Notes under the pieces: generated by a model
The model's database searches: none
What the model was told of the DNA's origin: nothing
The model's input: only the letters and a program-made list of their open reading frames with translations
Made by a program: the position numbers and the translations under genes
In this document: positions 62,140 to 64,000 of the stretch, in pieces
How positions within the stretch are numbered: position 1 is the stretch's first letter
Layout: the number at the start of each line of letters is the position of its first letter
Source of the DNA: Streptomyces tendae
GTDB taxonomy: Bacteria; Actinomycetota; Actinomycetes; Streptomycetales; Streptomycetaceae
Assembly (NCBI RefSeq): GCF_014650435.1
Contig: NZ_BMUY01000001.1
Location: forward strand, 310,001 to 374,000
Length of the DNA stretch: 64,000 nucleotides
Reading direction: 5' to 3'

Positions 62140-64000
62140 CTACCAGGTGAGCCAGCCGATGGCCGAGTCGATCACCCCGCCGGTGAACTCGGACACCTTG
62201 GCGCCGACCTCGTCCGCGAAGCCGAACTTCTTGAACATCGCGCCCTTGCCCATGAAGATCCCGCCGACCAGGAACTGACCCAGCGAGGTCTTGAACTCGC
62301 TGCTGTCCCAGCCGTACCCGACCCCGTTGAGGACGGCGCTCGTGGCGGACAGGGCGAGTCCCGCCAGTCCGAGCCCCAGACCGATGGCCTGACCGCCCGG
62401 GATGAGGGAGGCCACCGTGCCCGCGGTGCCCAGGATGGTGGCCCAGTGGCTGGTGACGCTCGCCCAGTCCTTGGGGTCCTCGACGTCCTCGGGCCACAGG
62501 CCCCAGTCCACGTAGAAGGGCGTGTCCTGGTCGCCGCTCTGCGCGGGGTCCGTGCCGTTCTGCTCGTTCTCGGCCGCCTCCTGGGCCGCCCGCAGCGCCT
62601 CGGCCTCCAACTCGGCCTGCCGCAGCGCCGCCGCGGTTTCCTGGGCCTGGCTGGCGGCGTCGGCCGCGGCCTGCGCGTCCTGGCCCGCCTGATCGGCGGA
62701 CGCCTGCGCCCGGGCGGCGGAACTCTGGGCGCCGGCCGCGTCGCTCACCGCCTGCTGCGCCGCGGCCGTCGCCCGCCGCATCGAATAGTTGGCGCTGCGG
62801 GCCGCGCCGCGTGCCACCGACGCGGCCTGCTTCGCGCTCGCGGCCGACCGGGCGGCGTCCGCGGCCGACTGGTCGGCGGCGTCCGCGTTCGCCAGCGCCT
62901 GCTCGGCGGAGTCCGCCGCGTCCTCGGCGTACCCCTTGGCCTTCGCCGCCCACTCGGTCGCCTCTTGCGCCGCCTTGCGGGCCTCGGCCGCGGCCTTGGA
63001 GGCCAGGGCGGCGTCCCGCAGCGCCTGCGCGGCGATCTTCGCCGCGTGGGCGATCGCGGCCCGTACGGCGGCGACATGGGTGGCGTGGTCGTGGTCGAGG
63101 CGGGCAATGGCGAACTGGTCGTGGACGACGAAGTTCCGCCGCATCCGGGCGGGGCCCTCGAGCGCGACCCGGGCCGCCGACTCCAGGTAGGGGCCGGCGG
63201 AGCCGACGAGGCGGAGGATCGCGACCCGGTCGTCCTCCTTGACCGCCTGGGGCAGCTCGACGGTGAGGAACCGGTGCAGGGCGGTGGCGCTTCCGTCGTC
63301 GAGCGCGGCCTGCGCCTTCGCGCGGACGGCGGCGCCGGGGTCGTCGTTCAGCACGCGCAGCACGGCGACGCGGTGCTCGGCCTGGGCCGCAACGACGGCC
63401 CCGGTGCTCAGGAAGTCGGCCGCGGCGTCCGGATCGTCGCTGGTCAGGGCGGTGTGTGCGGCGGTGGCGACGGCTGCCGCGGACACCTTGGCGACGGCGG
63501 CCACCGTCTCCCGGTCGTCCTGCCGCCGGGCCAGGGAACGGTCGGCGTCGACCCAGTTCAGGACGGACTCGTCCCCGCCCGCCAGCGCGTACTCCGCGGC
63601 CTCCCGGGTCCAGGTACCGGTCGAGTCCAGGAGCGCGACCGCCGCTCTGCGGCCCGACGCGAGGGCCGTCGCGACGTCCCCGTCGCGCAGCGCGGCCTCG
63701 GCGGCCGCGATCAGGTCCTTGGTCTCCGATGCCGTCTTGTCGGCCTGGGTGCGCTCCCTGTTGGCCCGCTCGGCCTCCTCGATCTCGGCCTGCGCGTACA
63801 GCCGGGCCTCCGCGATGCCCAGCTCGGTGTCCTGGGCGATGAGCGCGGTCTCCGCCGCGCGGGCGGCCTGCTCCACCTCCTGCGCCTCCCGCACCGCGTT
63901 CGAGGCGGTCGTCGCCGCCTCCAGCGCCGCCGCGGCATGGGCCGTGGACCGCTTGGCGTATTCGATCGCCTTGCCGGCGTTCGCCGCCGCCTCCTCGGCC
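62140..64000 (-). CDS. Large Ala-rich coiled-coil protein with ALF repeats (5' end outside window)
   Basis: The frame is open from the window end (last full codon 63997-63999) to the stop at 62140: at least 620 residues. It is Ala-rich coiled coil (ERANRERTQADKTASETKD) with ALF-type repeats: ALLDSTGTWTREAAEYALAG, HTALTSDDPDAAADFLSTG, QAALDDGSATALHRFL. A second coiled coil follows (AKAKGYAEDAADSAEQAL, then SAASAKQAASVARG). The end is a glycine-rich hydrophobic segment (LIPGGQAIGLGLGLAGLAL) and a folded stretch ending SAIGWLTW. Such proteins are long secreted or surface proteins, often related to polymorphic toxins. This one has no recognisable C-terminal toxin domain. Start, signal and full length are unseen. 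Confidence 0.85.
   Translation of the reverse strand, partial: AEEAAANAGKAIEYAKRSTAHAAAALEAATTASNAVREAQEVEQAARAAETALIAQDTELGIAEARLYAQAEIEEAERANRERTQADKTASETKDLIAAAEAALRDGDVATALASGRRAAVALLDSTGTWTREAAEYALAGGDESVLNWVDADRSLARRQDDRETVAAVAKVSAAAVATAAHTALTSDDPDAAADFLSTGAVVAAQAEHRVAVLRVLNDDPGAAVRAKAQAALDDGSATALHRFLTVELPQAVKEDDRVAILRLVGSAGPYLESAARVALEGPARMRRNFVVHDQFAIARLDHDHATHVAAVRAAIAHAAKIAAQALRDAALASKAAAEARKAAQEATEWAAKAKGYAEDAADSAEQALANADAADQSAADAARSAASAKQAASVARGAARSANYSMRRATAAAQQAVSDAAGAQSSAARAQASADQAGQDAQAAADAASQAQETAAALRQAELEAEALRAAQEAAENEQNGTDPAQSGDQDTPFYVDWGLWPEDVEDPKDWASVTSHWATILGTAGTVASLIPGGQAIGLGLGLAGLALSATSAVLNGVGYGWDSSEFKTSLGQFLVGGIFMGKGAMFKKFGFADEVGAKVSEFTGGVIDSAIGWLTW

Overview
The window is a high-GC chromosomal segment of a Streptomyces or a very close relative. 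The gene set and order match what I recall of the Streptomyces coelicolor SCO4770 to SCO4817 core region: guaB/guaB3, glpD, a five-kinase cluster, guaA, pcrA, the MoxR/vWA cluster, sucCD and purNH. GTG/TTG starts, near-leaderless mRNAs and a typical Streptomyces dispersed intergenic repeat (about 55605-55680) agree with this. I saw no rRNA, tRNA, CRISPR, integrase, transposase or plasmid gene. The synteny match is from memory and no search was run.

Layout. 1-1791: purine genes guaB (3' end) and guaB3. 1792-3952: a small ORF with hairpins, a divergent nucleotide-sugar dehydrogenase and a DnaA-box cluster. 3953-5659: glpD. 5759-15747: five tandem Ser/Thr kinase genes, the second a pseudokinase, most with a related extracytoplasmic domain. 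15887-19383: aldehyde dehydrogenase and GMC oxidoreductase. 19384-22134: chorismate mutase with a probable leader-peptide attenuator, divergent from guaA. 22159-25677: accessory enzymes and membrane proteins. 25694-29609: LiaF/PspC membrane protein divergent from a PspC histidine kinase and LuxR-type regulator. 29632-33815: two NlpC/P60 hydrolases around a TehA-type channel, the second under a c-di-AMP (ydaO-type) riboswitch. 33963-40237: pcrA, an M23 peptidase, a lipase and a B12-binding mutase subunit. 40405-48449: DUF5691 and SWIM-family genes divergent from MoxR, DUF5682 and vWA genes. 48620-52451: a secreted protein and sucCD. 52566-59011: an HTH/sigma-like membrane protein, a PerM-like protein and purNH. 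59141-64000: a kinase with a peptidoglycan-binding domain plus its FHA partner, an I36-like secreted protein and a large coiled-coil/ALF-repeat protein cut by the window end.

How it fits together. Several modules point to envelope sensing and wall turnover: six kinase genes, the LiaF/PspC system, two NlpC/P60 enzymes, M23 and PerM. Others are housekeeping purine, TCA and glycerol metabolism. The most notable non-coding signal is a promoter motif, TTGTCRGTG then 8 nt then a -10 box, which occurs three times: in front of pcrA and, back to back, between the two arms of the MoxR/vWA/SWIM cluster. It matches the RecA-independent DNA-damage (PafBC-type) promoter known from mycobacteria and suggests that this uncharacterised cluster is induced with DNA repair genes. 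A second strong candidate is the chorismate mutase leader at 20242-20405: a sigma70-like promoter, a near-leaderless small ORF with Phe/Tyr codons including a rare TTT, nested hairpins and a 13-bp terminator-like stem.
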